The notes below the pieces were generated by a model. It saw only the letters and a program-made list of their open reading frames with translations. It made no database searches and was not told the origin of the DNA. This document shows positions 1 to 9,953 of a stretch of DNA of 64,000 bases, piece after piece. Numbering within the stretch: position 1 is the stretch's first letter; each line of letters starts with the position of its first letter. The translations under genes and the position numbers were made by a program. Source of the stretch: Undaria pinnatifida (taxonomy: Eukaryota > Sar > Phaeophyceae > Laminariales > Alariaceae); the NCBI GenBank assembly GCA_012845835.1, contig JABAKD010000027.1:12210487-12274486 (forward strand), given 5' to 3'.

Positions 1-108
1 AGCTCCCAGACGGGGACCGGCAAGACGGATCATGCTGCTAGTACCTATTGGGACTAACGCATTCCCAAACGTGCAACTCCTATCAACCGTAACAATGTAA
101 CCGTAACA
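1..108 (-). repeat. 3' LTR of the gypsy element (partial, cut by window start)
   Basis: Matches 5544-5651 base for base apart from a few substitutions. The outer end in element orientation starts TGTTAC at position 108. The rest of the LTR lies before the window. Confidence 0.8.
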
Positions 109-115
109 TCCCTCC
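109..115 (-). other. Polypurine tract of the gypsy element
   Basis: On the minus strand GGAGGGA directly precedes the 3' LTR start TGTTAC. This is the position and composition expected of the plus-strand primer site. It is short, and the call rests on position. Confidence 0.55.
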
Positions 116-891
116 ATTAGTACATACTGACTAACGGTAGCAGGGATAGTGACAGCCGCGAGGTGACACACTTCCTTTGGCGAAAACTACCGGTGATGTC
201 TTTGAGTAGGTCGAACAGCCAACCGAAAATTACAAGAGGCAAATAGTGGCGAAACTCAAATAGAATCCACTGCTCTTCATAACTCGCACTGCGCGTTGGC
301 TCGCAGCTCGACGTCGACTTGCGCGAAGGTAAACCCGGCTTCCGGGAAAAACCCTTCGCTCCCCATCTCGAGAGCCTTAGAATTTAGACAACAACCGAAA
401 ACACCAAGTGACACTCGGACGTAAAATACTTTAAAAAAAAACCGTCCCTCGCCTGGTGAATCCACTGTAGTTGCTGCCCGGCTCTCAACGCCTACAGCGC
501 CGGAAAAACCTGGCCATCCAGGAAAAAACCCATTGCGCAAAGCCCTACAACACCAAGCTCACACAAACGCCACGGTACACCGCACAAACGCACTTGGGTG
601 CTACCGGGCGCAGGGCCACCCTTCGACTACCAATCAGACCAGATAATCTAATCAGCACGTCTCCAAACATTCAAACTTTAACTGGCTGTCAACTGGGGGC
701 ACGCTCGAAAATCGACAACACAACTGCATAAGACTGGTACGACAAAGACAACAACAGTCCAAACTCTTCACTTCATATAAATACGACCGCATCTTGTACG
801 GATATCCATGATCACCCGCAGACGGTCACACAATCCAACACATCCTCTTCATCCAGCAATCACGTAAGCTCGAAATCCTTTCCCCCCAAGG
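116..891. other. 3' untranslated part of the gypsy element
   Basis: Lies between the pol C-terminal stop (892) and the polypurine tract. Short open frames on both strands show no recognisable protein. I see no other feature here. Confidence 0.5.
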
Positions 892-1401
892 CTATCTCGA
901 AAGTCTTTCCAGTTCGCGTCTAGACAGCTCCTCCCAGTTCCCGTCAGTGTAGCGCACACGCCAGTAGGGGGCAAGGTAATCGTACACCTGGCCTTGAAGT
1001 TGGATTCCTCCGGCTAGCTCCTTCTGAAAGGTAAAACCATAGGAAAAGTATGCAAGGCTTGGGCGCGGGACAACGGAGCACGGGACTGTACTGACTTGGG
1101 TACAGAAGCGTTTGCTAGCTGGGGAAAATACAAGTGCCAGAGAGCAACGAAACAATCCAACTGAAGGGGCGTGAAGCTACGTCGCATGGTCTCTTCCGAC
1201 AGCCAGTCCGATACTACACCATTTCCTGACTTCCCTTTGTACTCCCAAATAGTCCTCATGCCGGAAGCCGGTTGGACTCTGCGACAGTCGGCGATGGTGA
1301 CTAGACCTAAACTCTCTTTAGCTCCTGCAGGCAATTTTGAAATCGGGGCCCCACGCATACTGGGCGAACTCTTCACCTATCGAGTGTCGGAAAAGAAGTG
1401 C
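892..1401 (-). pseudogene. Gypsy pol C-terminal chromo-like tail (frameshifted)
   Basis: Continues the integrase reading direction. The last residues before the stop at 892 include the motif YWRVRYTDGNWEELSRREL, a Tudor/chromo-like end seen in stramenopile gypsy polyproteins; such tails are thought to bind chromatin and guide insertion. The preceding part (1376-1014) lies in another frame, so at least one frameshift separates it from the integrase, which stops at 1402. The assignment rests on position and the aromatic, acidic tail motif, not on a search. Confidence 0.6.
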
Positions 1402-2481
1402 TCAAAGGTGGAAATGTTTTACATCGGCCGTAGATACCCTTCGGCTGCGCTTCTTTCTACCATGCATCATGACCTCTACGCTGAGACCGGGCTGGATCAC
1501 CCCCGTCACTTTCCACGGTCCTGTGTATAGCTCGTGTTGCAACTTCCTTCCCCTGTGGTCACGATATCGACTGTTCTCGGATTCGCGCACTAGCACCAGA
1601 CTGTCCTTCACATCGCCAACTTCAGCCGACGACCTGTCGATGGAGGCGTTCGCCTTCGCGCGTGCCGCCACTCGAAGCTCGTGCCGTTTCTCAAGGGCGA
1701 GTCGTACTTGACGGAGATTCTGCTTGCGCCTCTCCACGAAGTTGTCGAGTCCCCGTTCCTGATCCATCTCGTCCGTCAGAGAAACTAACGAATCCAGTAA
1801 CGTGCGAGGCTTGCGGCCGAACAGGAGTTCGAAGAGAGTCATGGTGGATGGGAGCGAGGTGTCTGGCAAGGTGCGTTTGATCCACATAGCAGGCGAAACA
1901 TACTCGTCCCATCGGTCAGGCCAGGACCTACACAGCTCGGCTAACAACTCCTGCAGCCATCCCCCTAGTTTTTCAACCGACCCTTGGCCTCGAGGGTGAT
2001 CAGCAGCACCAAACACGATGTTTGCGCGCAACCATCTGCACAAGTGCTTAACCACTTCCGCATCAAATTCCGAGCCTCCATCACAGCGCACCGTCTTTGG
2101 AACTCCGTAAGTTAGACACAGCTCCACCAACACTCAGGCTACGCCTACAGCTTGCTTGGTTTCTAGCGGGAACCCGAAGGGGAACTTTGAGGCGTGGTCT
2201 ACCACGAGCAAGATATAGTTGTTGCCAGTTTGTGATGGTGTGTCAATCTTGAGGATATCCATTTGCAACTCGTCCCACGGCTCAAGCGGTCTACCTGGCA
2301 TCGTGGCTACTCGTCTACTGAGCGATCTCTTACGTCTACGACAGGCACATGACGACACATAGTGTCGAGTGTCTTTCATCAGCGTGGGCCAGTGGAAATG
2401 ATCGCGTAAAAGTGATAGCGTTGCTCCTACCCCTGCATGACCATGTAGTGTGTGCACCAACGCAATGATGTCGGCTACCAT
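1402..2481 (-). pseudogene. Gypsy integrase with an in-frame stop
   Basis: Two abutting frames (2481-2134 and 2133-1402) form one integrase. The N-terminal part shows a zinc-binding HHCC module: HGHAG, then a WPTL segment, then CACRRRK. Catalytic acidic residues are visible in LQMDIL (first Asp), CDGGSEF (second Asp) and GSVEKLGG (Glu), giving a DDE core. The two frames are in phase and are split by a TGA at 2134-2136, most simply a changed Trp codon. The enzyme would insert element cDNA into host DNA. It cannot be made intact from this copy. Confidence 0.85.
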
Positions 2482-3488
2482 GGCAACTGGAATAGCAGGC
2501 AGTTTTCTCCCCTTCCCATCGTCATACCGAACCAGCCTAGGCTATACCTGTCACACCCGCTTCCCCCCTGGCTAGAGTCAACTCCATTGCTTAGAACCTT
2601 GCGAACCTGACCCAGATGGGTGTCGTCTCGTTGCCGACGAGCTAGCTCGGACGGCCTTGCAAGTACCCGTGCCGTCAGATCGATGGTCGATGCTCCACCG
2701 GTCGACTGGCTCGACGAAGACGTCGGAACCTCTCCACCGGTCGCCTGGCTCGACGAAGACGTCGGAACCTCCCCCCGTGCGGCCAGCACCTTTCCGATGT
2801 CGTCGTGGCCAGGTCGAACGGGGGACGGCGGTAGCGTCGATGGCGGCCGCGCCGTAGCGGGGGCTTCCACCGTGGTGAGACCGACGTTCTCTCTGCCCGG
2901 TATGGCCTCCAGTACGCTTGTCGGGGGCAGCTGCGGGTCACCGATCGGTCGTAATCGCACCGACGGGGTACGGTTCCGGCCGCTACGGCGAGGGGCATCC
3001 GTCTCAGAGTCAAGAGCAGCACACGCGGCGAAAGGCAACGCTCGAAAGGAGGACAAGAGGGAGTCAACCACCTCCGGGCTGGGGTGAGAGGTGGGGTGAG
3101 AGGTTTGGGAATCTGCATCCCCTACGTGGTCTGCCTGCACAGGGTCCAACTCAGCCAGCCTTACACCATCCAACTCCGGTCCAAGGGTCTCTACCGAAGT
3201 GCCTGCAGCAGCGGACGACAAATCATCCGGAAACGAATGGTCGACATCGACCTCTACCGGGCTAGCAACAGGCAACCTGGACAATGCATCGGGTACTACG
3301 TGCTCTACCCCAGCCTTCCATTCCAGCTCCATGTCGTACTCCATCAGACTCAGCGCCCACCTGTGTAGCTTAGGACAGAGTTCACGGCTTCGGAACGACC
3401 ATGTGAGGGCAGAACAGTCTGTCACAAGTTTGAACCGTCGATACGCGAGGTACGGCCAAAAATGGTCTACCGCCCACAAGACTCCCAT
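2475..3488 (-). pseudogene. Gypsy RNase H C-terminal part and long linker
   Basis: The start reads as the end of an RNase H domain: LVTDCSALTW, and later HVVPDALSRLP, the typical end of Ty3/gypsy RNase H. A Ser/Pro/Thr-rich linker of about 200 residues follows before the integrase. The linker contains a 12-residue tandem duplication (GEVPTSSSSQ twice, plus strand about 2695-2770). The frame ends at 2475, just overlapping the integrase frame. The first part of RNase H lies upstream in disrupted sequence (3489-3854). Confidence 0.8.
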
Positions 3489-3854
3489 GCACTCCCGTAC
3501 CGTGGGACCCCGTCTAGCATCGGTTTGTGAAACCGGTGGCTGGCAAACGCTACCGCTCTGGTGACACCGTCGATTGTTTGCATTAGCTAAGCTCCTACAC
3601 CCATTGTGCTAGCATCCGTATGTAGTTGAAACGGGCCCTCAAGGTCGGGGAAAGCGAGAACCTTCGGGGAGGCCAACGTTTCTCGCAAAGACTGGAAGGC
3701 GTCTTCCTCGGCTGTGGACTAGGGAATAGTAAGCTTGCGTGCACGTTTCGAAGCTACGGCTTTGTTGCGCAGGATGTTGGTGAGCAGAGCGGCGGTCAGA
3801 CTGTAGTTGGGTACAAACTGACCCAAGTAGCCGGTTGGACCCAAGAACGTGCGG
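3489..3854 (-). pseudogene. Frameshifted RT/RNase H junction
   Basis: Between the RT frame (stop at 3855) and the RNase H frame (3488) the homologous peptide can still be followed by switching frames. A segment near 3590-3660 reads GPFQLHTDAST, the first catalytic Asp region of RNase H, then runs into a stop. This stretch carries the worst damage in the element. Confidence 0.6.
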
Positions 3855-4892
3855 TCAAGGCATGCGTGCGATTGCATCTAGCTTAGACGGAGCAGGGTAC
3901 AGACCAGTACTGTCAATGATCATGCCGAGGAACTCCTGTGACGCTGCGCCAAAAATGCATTTAGCGAAGTTCACAGACAGCCCCGCCGCTAGAAAGCGGT
4001 TCAGAAAGAGAGTCAGAGTGGCGAGGTGTTCGTCCCATGTGTCGCTAGCGATCAGAATGTCGTCAAGCCAGCTAAACACGCCTGAGAGATACCCCAGAGC
4101 CGACTTTACTCTACGAGTGAAGGCTGCCGGAAGCACTGTCAGTCCGAAACCCGCGCGAGTGAATTCCCAGAGCATACCATCCGCATCTCGAAAGGCTGTC
4201 TTGTAACGGTCTTTCTCGGCAATTTCCATCTGGTGAAAACCGGAGGCGAGGTCTAGCTGAGTGAAATACTTCTTGCCCTTCAAACCGTCGAATATCGTCT
4301 GCATATCACCCAAACCCCCGCTATCCGAGACTAAGAGTTTGTTAAGCTCACGCCAGTCGATGCACAGTCGCAATGTACCATCCTTCTGCTTAACGCACAA
4401 GTACTGGGCAGCCCACGGAGACATGGATTGGCGGATCACGCCTCGATCTACCAACTGCTGAATCTCTGCCCTGATCATGCGTCGTTCTTCCGGAGAGAAA
4501 TGTCGTTGCTTGGCTGCAAAAGGTGTGCAAAACTCGTTGATAAGAGGTAGCTCAAGCTCACCGTTAGTACAAGCAGGCACTCGCTTCGAGTCGATCGGAA
4601 ACAGGCCATCCCCGATAAACGCTGCGAGAACGTTGACGAGCTGCTGCTTCTTGAGCGACCCTAGCGTCCCCAGGTTGGCGTCCTCGACGCGAACACGCGG
4701 GATAGGTTCCCGATCGGCTGGGGCCTGGCTCGGGGTGCGCGGTTCACGAGGAGGAAGGGGTGGGTCGGCAGCGGAAGGCGAGGCATCAAGCAGCGAATCG
4801 AAAGCCGGCTTGTCGCGAACGTTGAGTGCTACCATGCGAGCTATTACTCGGCTACCCTCGACTGCCACCTTCTCCTTACTGCTGTTGACCAA
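3855..4892 (-). pseudogene. Gypsy reverse transcriptase
   Basis: Visible RT motifs in order are LCIDWRELNK (fingers), YFTQLDLASGFHQMEI (first catalytic Asp), FGLTVLPAAF (normally FGLxNAP, here altered) and WLDDILIAS (the catalytic Asp pair, with Leu where Val is usual), then the thumb-side FLGMIID. The first codon of this frame is TTG, not ATG. The frame stays open upstream to a stop near 4962, so the N-terminus is not a true start. No protease motif precedes it. In an intact element the enzyme copies element RNA to DNA. Confidence 0.85.
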
Positions 4893-5543
4893 CTTGCAGT
4901 AAACAGGCGAAGAGGGAATCGTGTGAGAGATGCAATACGACGAAGTGAATTCAATGCAACGTCATAAACAATGATGCGAGCGAGCGCGACGAAAAAAAAT
5001 TAAACGGGAACAGCTGTTGCGAGGCGGCAAGAATCGCACGGAGGAAAGTAGGTGTTAAAAAAAAAATTAAATTGAAGAAGACAGAGGACAAAATTTGAAA
5101 AGACAGCATGACAGGTGTTGGAAAAAAAATGAAAAAGGACGAAATCTGAAGAGACGAATGACAAATTTGAAAAGACGGCACGAAACACTGGTGAAACAGT
5201 ACAAAGGGCACCACGTATGTAGAGGTGTGGGGAGCGCTCGCGCCCAGGAACAGCAAGCGTCGCGAGGCGTACATGTGAATGCAAACAAGGTGACAAAAAA
5301 ATCCAGAAACAGTGGGGTGCTTTTTTTTGTGCGCTATACAAAACGATGAGAACGATGGGTTCAAGCAAACAGTAGGTGGGCTGATGAGACAGCACGGAGA
5401 GAGAGGAGTCGTATACCAGGCTTATACCAAGCGAGTAACAGTTCGGTGCTTTTTTGTTTTTGGGATGAAGGTCCCAAGCTACAGTATACCCATCCACAGG
5501 GCAAAGCAAAGGAGTACCGAGCAGAGGGAGGCGAGGAACATGT
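4893..5543 (-). other. 5' LTR inner part and leader of the gypsy element
   Basis: This sequence lies between the certain LTR core (5544-5651) and the RT frame. It has no gag or protease similarity I can see and long A/T runs near 4990-5100. The inner LTR edge and primer binding site could not be fixed because the other LTR leaves the window. A TG at 5541 would give a very short 111-bp LTR, but a longer one is equally possible. Confidence 0.4.
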
Positions 5544-5651
5544 AGCTCCCAGACGGGGACCGGCAAGACGGACCATACTGCTAGTACCTATTGGGACGAA
5601 CGCATTCCCAAAAGTGCAACTCCTATCAACCGTAACAATGTAACAGTAACA
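5544..5651 (-). repeat. 5' LTR (certain part)
   Basis: Colinear with 1-108. The outer end starts TGTTAC on the minus strand at 5651. Flanking sequence then changes to a LINE fragment. Confidence 0.8.
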
Positions 5652-6066
5652 GTTTAGTGAAGTGCTCCAGGCCGAAAGCCCAGGTCACACACCCGTTCAG
5701 CAGGGTCTCCATCACCTAGGTCTTTAGCAGGCGCACCTTTAACATAAAGAAGGGCATCCTCTATATCGTCCAGTTCGCGCTTGAAACGGTCGTAGCATGC
5801 CCACGCGAGTCAGATCCGTCCATTGATCTCTGACAAGATGTCGGCGTTTGCACCGATAAGACCGCCAAGGTACAGGAACTGCATCGTCTGCATATACCTC
5901 CGGCCCGCTGCTTCGACGACGAGCGGTGAGGTCGGGAGTACTTGGTTGAGTGTGCACAGCAGCATTGTCTCCGTTTTCTTTCCGGACACGGTGAGTCCTG
6001 CTGCTTCAAAAACGGTCACCATGACGGCCATCATCTTCGCAACGCTTTCCGCCGACTTAGTTGTAC
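5652..6066 (-). pseudogene. Non-LTR (LINE-type) reverse transcriptase fragment
   Basis: The minus-strand peptide reads MMAVMVTVFEAAGLTVSGKK, then FLYLGGLI, then after an in-frame stop LAWACYDRFKREL. This is the palm/thumb region that follows the catalytic YADD box in LINE reverse transcriptases (VFEAAGLTVSxKKTE and FxYLGG are hallmarks). The catalytic box itself is not present. The fragment is cut on the left by the gypsy LTR and on the right near 6066, where similarity stops. It is a dead remnant. Confidence 0.75.
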
Positions 6067-6164
6067 AGGCTTGAAATCCCGGAGGTGTAGCAAGTTGAAA
6101 AGGGGAAGCACTCTTGAGAACAGGTAAAAAAAATATGTATCAATTACGCAAGTAGCCCTGCAAG

Positions 6165-6530
6165 TCGCTGTTGTTGTTGTCGTTCTCACATTAACTCGCA
6201 TAATCGAGTCCGTGGTCACAGGACAGGCTCCAGTCACATTATTGGAGCTGAGGAATACCCCAGGGAAAACACATTAACAAATCAAACGTGGTACACACAT
6301 ATATCACAGCTGACGCAATAAACGCCTCAACCAGAAACATATAAAAGTGAAATCGGGAGTTATCCCACGATGTGCCAGGTCCATACTGGTGCATACGTCT
6401 CACTACTCACGGCTGGAAAAACCGACTATACCGCTTGCCACCCAAGGAAGACTACCACGTAAATATTGCACGTAGTAGCTATCACTACGCATACGCACGA
6501 CAGACGCAAGTCAATCGGACAAAAAGAAAC
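6165..6530 (-). repeat. Dispersed repeat B, inverted copy
   Basis: Its reverse complement matches 17560-17935 and 20430-20775. Shared landmarks include the short GTT/CAA run beside TTCTCACATTAACTC, the segment around CCGTGGTCACAGGACAGGCT, and AATTGACTTGCGTCTGT in related form. It is more diverged than the two tandem copies. No coding potential is evident. Confidence 0.75.
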
Positions 6531-7050
6531 AAAGAAAATAAAAGGAAGGAAAATAAAAGACAAGAAGAGGAAACAAGAAAGGGGAAAAAAATGTCATACT
6601 AGCAGACCCTAGGAACAGACTAAAGACGGCATTGGGCTCATAGAAGAGGGTATCAAGTGCATCGTCAATGACACAGGGGAGAAAACGCAACATGGCGAAG
6701 AATTCAGGGCGGTCTTACGCTATGTTGTGATGGCTATTGGAAGGCCCACACATTTCAAGACGATAATGGCCAGACCCAGACTCCAGTCTCTTGGGCAGGA
6801 CGCCCTCCCGGACGCCCTCCCCCCCCCCCCCCCCCCCCTTCCCTGCAAAGTGACACCGACCAGCCCAAACGATTTTATAATAAAATAAAATACATTCTAG
6901 CTGTAAGATCGAATATTTTGTCGAAAATAAACTTTGCACGATTTTATAGATTAATTTATGTCATCAGTTGATTACGTGATACGTAGTTCATGTGATGTCC
7001 ACTTTATGGCTTAAAAATAGAGTTACTTTTTTGTCCCAACTTCTTATTAG
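6531..7050. other. Gene-free stretch with a poly-C tract
   Basis: Contains A-rich simple sequence (6525-6590) and about 20 consecutive C at 6819-6838. At 6885-6930 a diverged piece of repeat A (TTTTGTCGAAA, inverted) can be recognised. No gene is visible. Confidence 0.5.
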
Positions 7051-7568
7051 CAAATCATACGTAGTTAATACCACTTTACTCGTTTTATTTGCGTCCCACA
7101 CATTCGAAAAGCCCCTGTTCTCCTCACCTCCTTGTCTGTGTCCGACGCAATCGACAATCTGTATGCCCAGCGTAGGGTGGCTCACGCGGAGATTGCTCCC
7201 GGTACCCGACGAGGGCCCATCAGGCGGAGGAGAAGATAAGAAGAATGAGACTATATATCGGAGTATCACACACAGCTTGCAAAGATGAGTTTCGACAAAA
7301 TCTTCGATCTCACAGCTGAAGTGTATTTCAATTTTTATACTATATTGAAGTACCGGAAACCCGGAGGCCACTCTCAACATGCACACCCGAAGATAACAAA
7401 AAAGTGAACTGAGTAACAGCAGTAGTACTAGTACACTGCGCCAAAGGGGGCTCAACTCGAACACATCGAAGATTGGGACCGCCAATCATATCAATAGTTC
7501 TACTTTACCATCTCCGCAGATTCTTTGCAGTCATACACATCATACATTAGACTTGTGCGCAGGCATAA
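7050..7568 (+). repeat. Mosaic of three dispersed repeat fragments
   Basis: 7050-7130 resembles the roughly 245-bp satellite of 22.7-24.1 kb (CACATTCGAAAAGCCCCTGT). 7145-7245 is nearly identical to 16003-16100 and reads IDNLYAQRR...HAEIA in one frame, probably an old element ORF end. 7267-7335 is repeat A. 7345-7568 is closely similar to 22483-22712 in the same orientation (landmarks CAACATGCACACCCGAAGAT and GGGACCGCCAATCATATCA). Confidence 0.7.
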
Positions 7569-9120
7569 ACCAAATTCCCCCCTGCCTGTGTGCACGTCAT
7601 GATAACGTTCAACCAAAGCGCAGCATACGGGACCTTGCTGATTCAAGCAAGGTACATGCCTCAAATATCCAATTTCAATTTCAAAACAGTACTGCCTCTG
7701 CTCCAAAACTCGAATATGGTAGCTAGCGGAAGTGAACCGCAGTAATCGTAACGGAAATCGCTGATAAAAATACGGGCGATCCAGAGTGCAGTAGGACTAG
7801 TCCGTGTAAGACCAGAGATAAAAATTCTCGATTGTGGTTCAATAAATCAAGCCCAAGATTTCCACGAAACCACCTGTAATTACCTGAAATGATTTGCTCA
7901 AATTATTATACTCTCAAGCCTTTGGTCAAACAAAATTCAATACTGAAATCAAGATAAAATATACCAGGAATCAAATTTCGTCTTCCACTACTCGAAAACA
8001 ACCAATACTGTTCCCCAAATCAATATGCTTCCAAACCTTGCACCCTTCCATCAAGAAAATTTCTGGTGGTAATATATGTACTCCTGGTTTCAAGATGCCC
8101 CAGGCAAAATTAAAAACAGTACCCTGGTATAACTATTAGTATCAACACAGACCCGAGCTTGATTCTCGGACATTGATACGAGCAAATAGTCTATTCTACA
8201 TCCCTCCTGCTCGTTCGTGACAACTGTCACGATAATGATCACGCTATCCTACATTCCTGCAAACTCGAAAGTACCATCCTCAAATTCAAACAAAAAAGTA
8301 AGAGCATCGCCTTCAACTCTTATTTAATTATCCAAAATATGAGCTGAGATACAACTCCCCCACTCCGGCGTCAAACCCCCCCACTCCGGAGTCAAGCCAC
8401 ACTTTGTCCAACCAGTTCCGCTCTGGTTTAGTTTATACCAAGCTCTCAAGACGCGTTCGTTTTACAGGACACTTTGATTAGGACATACATGCATGTGCTC
8501 TTTCAGCTAACTATAGAGCCAGCATTCATCATACCTACCTACTCTACCTGTTCAAAGAAATCAAGCATCATGCCAGCTCGACCTCCAATTCATATCACCA
8601 GGAGTTCATCGCAAGACGATGGCGTTGGTGAGATGTCCCGCGGTAAATCCGCGAGCTGAAAAAAATATGTCACGTGGACGATCGATATAGTTTTCCGCCC
8701 CACCAGCTCAATGATAGAAATCTCAAATTTCCTTGTCAAACGCTCCCAAAAACAACAAACATTTTGCTCGTATACTAACAAACTGCTGTGCGTTCGTTCG
8801 TACATGACGTGTGATCACCTGTGGATAGTATAAGTCTTATATCTATCTACCCTTCCCCCCTGATCACTCGGTTTTGTACGGCATTTGGGGGGGGGCGGGG
8901 GGTTAACACAATCCTATCATCCACTATTATTGCCCAGAAAATACGTCAACAAACTACGATCCTTATACCTGGTACCACACGTAGGTACTGCATTAATGAA
9001 GGCATAACATCAGGCAGGGTTTAAAATTCAGTTTTGTGTTAAACGTAACCATCCTATCCATCACCTCTCGTTGTTTCAACAAAAAAATGGAGCGCAGATG
9101 CATAGACTATATCATATGTG
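7569..9120. other. AT-rich gene-free stretch
   Basis: No supported gene on either strand. A short direct repeat (CCCCACTCCGG twice) lies at about 8358-8390, and there is a G-rich run near 8890. Otherwise it is unremarkable. Confidence 0.5.
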
Positions 9121-9159
9121 AACTTTTCCCGGCCAACCAAAAAATATACTTCGAAGTAT

Positions 9160-9385
9160 TATAAAAAATAAAATGCATTCGAGCTGTGAGATCGACGATT
9201 TTGTCGAAACTCATCTTTGCAAGATGTGTGTGATACTCCGATCGCACGTTTTACGGGTTGTGTGTCATCATTAAGGATATAGGTCGGCGACTTCCCTTGC
9301 AACTACAGTGTAGCTATCAGGGTCAACAGGGTGATGTTAGTCACTCTGTGCGCGGAAACTATTAAACCCGTTTCTGAGGGGGACA
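9160..9385 (-). repeat. Dispersed repeat A, inverted copy
   Basis: The reverse complement matches 13495-13735, and the same strand matches 39690-39915. Landmarks are TTTTGTCGAAACTCATCTTT, CAACTACAGTGTAGCTATCA and GGGTCAACAGGGTGATGTTA. It is noncoding. Confidence 0.75.
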
Positions 9386-9519
9386 AAATCTGGCAGCTAA
9401 TATATTCGCATTTCTCTCTTTCGTTCTCAATGGCGGTGACATTGTGCATGACCACATCACCTCGCCTGTTGTATTTGGCAATATACTATGTATCTCTTTC
9501 TTATAGTTAGTGTTAAGAT

Positions 9520-9953
9520 ACGGCCTCGAAAAGCCTGTAATCATCCGAATTTGAGATCATTTGGATGGGTTTCGTATGATAAGGTTGGCGGCTTATATTC
9601 GGGAAAGTTAGGAATTAGATCGGAGACACGCGCCTCCGATTTCAGAAGCTGTCCCGGGCTCTGGTGAAAACGAATAAAGCTACATCTCTACGAAAGAACG
9701 AAAGTGAGTACTCTCCGAGGACCTGTTCAATTGGCAGACCTGCAGGGGGCACTCTGTGTCCCCCACATTTAATTTAACATGTGGCGTCGACGGCAGGACT
9801 ACTATCCCGGGCTCTGGTGGAAACGAAGAAAGCTACATCCCTACGAAACAACGAAAGCGAGTACTCTCCGAGGACCTGTTCAATTGGCAGACCTGCAGGG
9901 GGCACTCTGTGTCCCCCACATTTAATTTAACATGTGGCGTCGACGGCAGGACT
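9520..9953 (+). repeat. Dispersed repeat C with tandem copia-like fragment
   Basis: 9520-9660 matches the reverse complement of 25540-25670. A unit of about 145 bp is then present twice in tandem (about 9653-9807 and 9808-9953). Each unit contains GAGTACTCTCCGAGGACCTG and a frame resembling LADLQGALCVPH. That resembles the end of a Ty1/copia protease region (LxGALYVPxLxFNLLSV). The function call is tentative; the repeat structure is directly visible. Confidence 0.65.

Larger units (their letters stand above)
1..5651 (-). mobile_element. Ty3/gypsy LTR retrotransposon, degenerate, no recognisable gag
   Basis: The element is read on the minus strand. A 108-bp direct repeat (1-108 and 5544-5651, colinear without indels) marks its LTRs. 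In minus orientation the LTR begins TGTTAC. The 3' LTR runs off the left edge of the window. A purine tract sits just before the 3' LTR. Internal coding order is reverse transcriptase, RNase H, integrase and a C-terminal chromo-like tail, which is the Ty3/gypsy order. No gag or aspartic protease is visible: the RT frame opens only about 0.6-0.7 kb from the 5' LTR edge. Several stops and frameshifts show it is dead. It abuts a LINE fragment on the right, so it probably inserted into older repeats. The target-site duplication cannot be tested because the left flank is missing. Confidence 0.85.

Noticed and set aside
5000-5566. 188-residue minus frame near the 5' LTR that might be gag
   Set aside because: It overlaps the LTR itself, is Phe/Leu-rich from T-rich sequence, and has no zinc knuckle or capsid motif.
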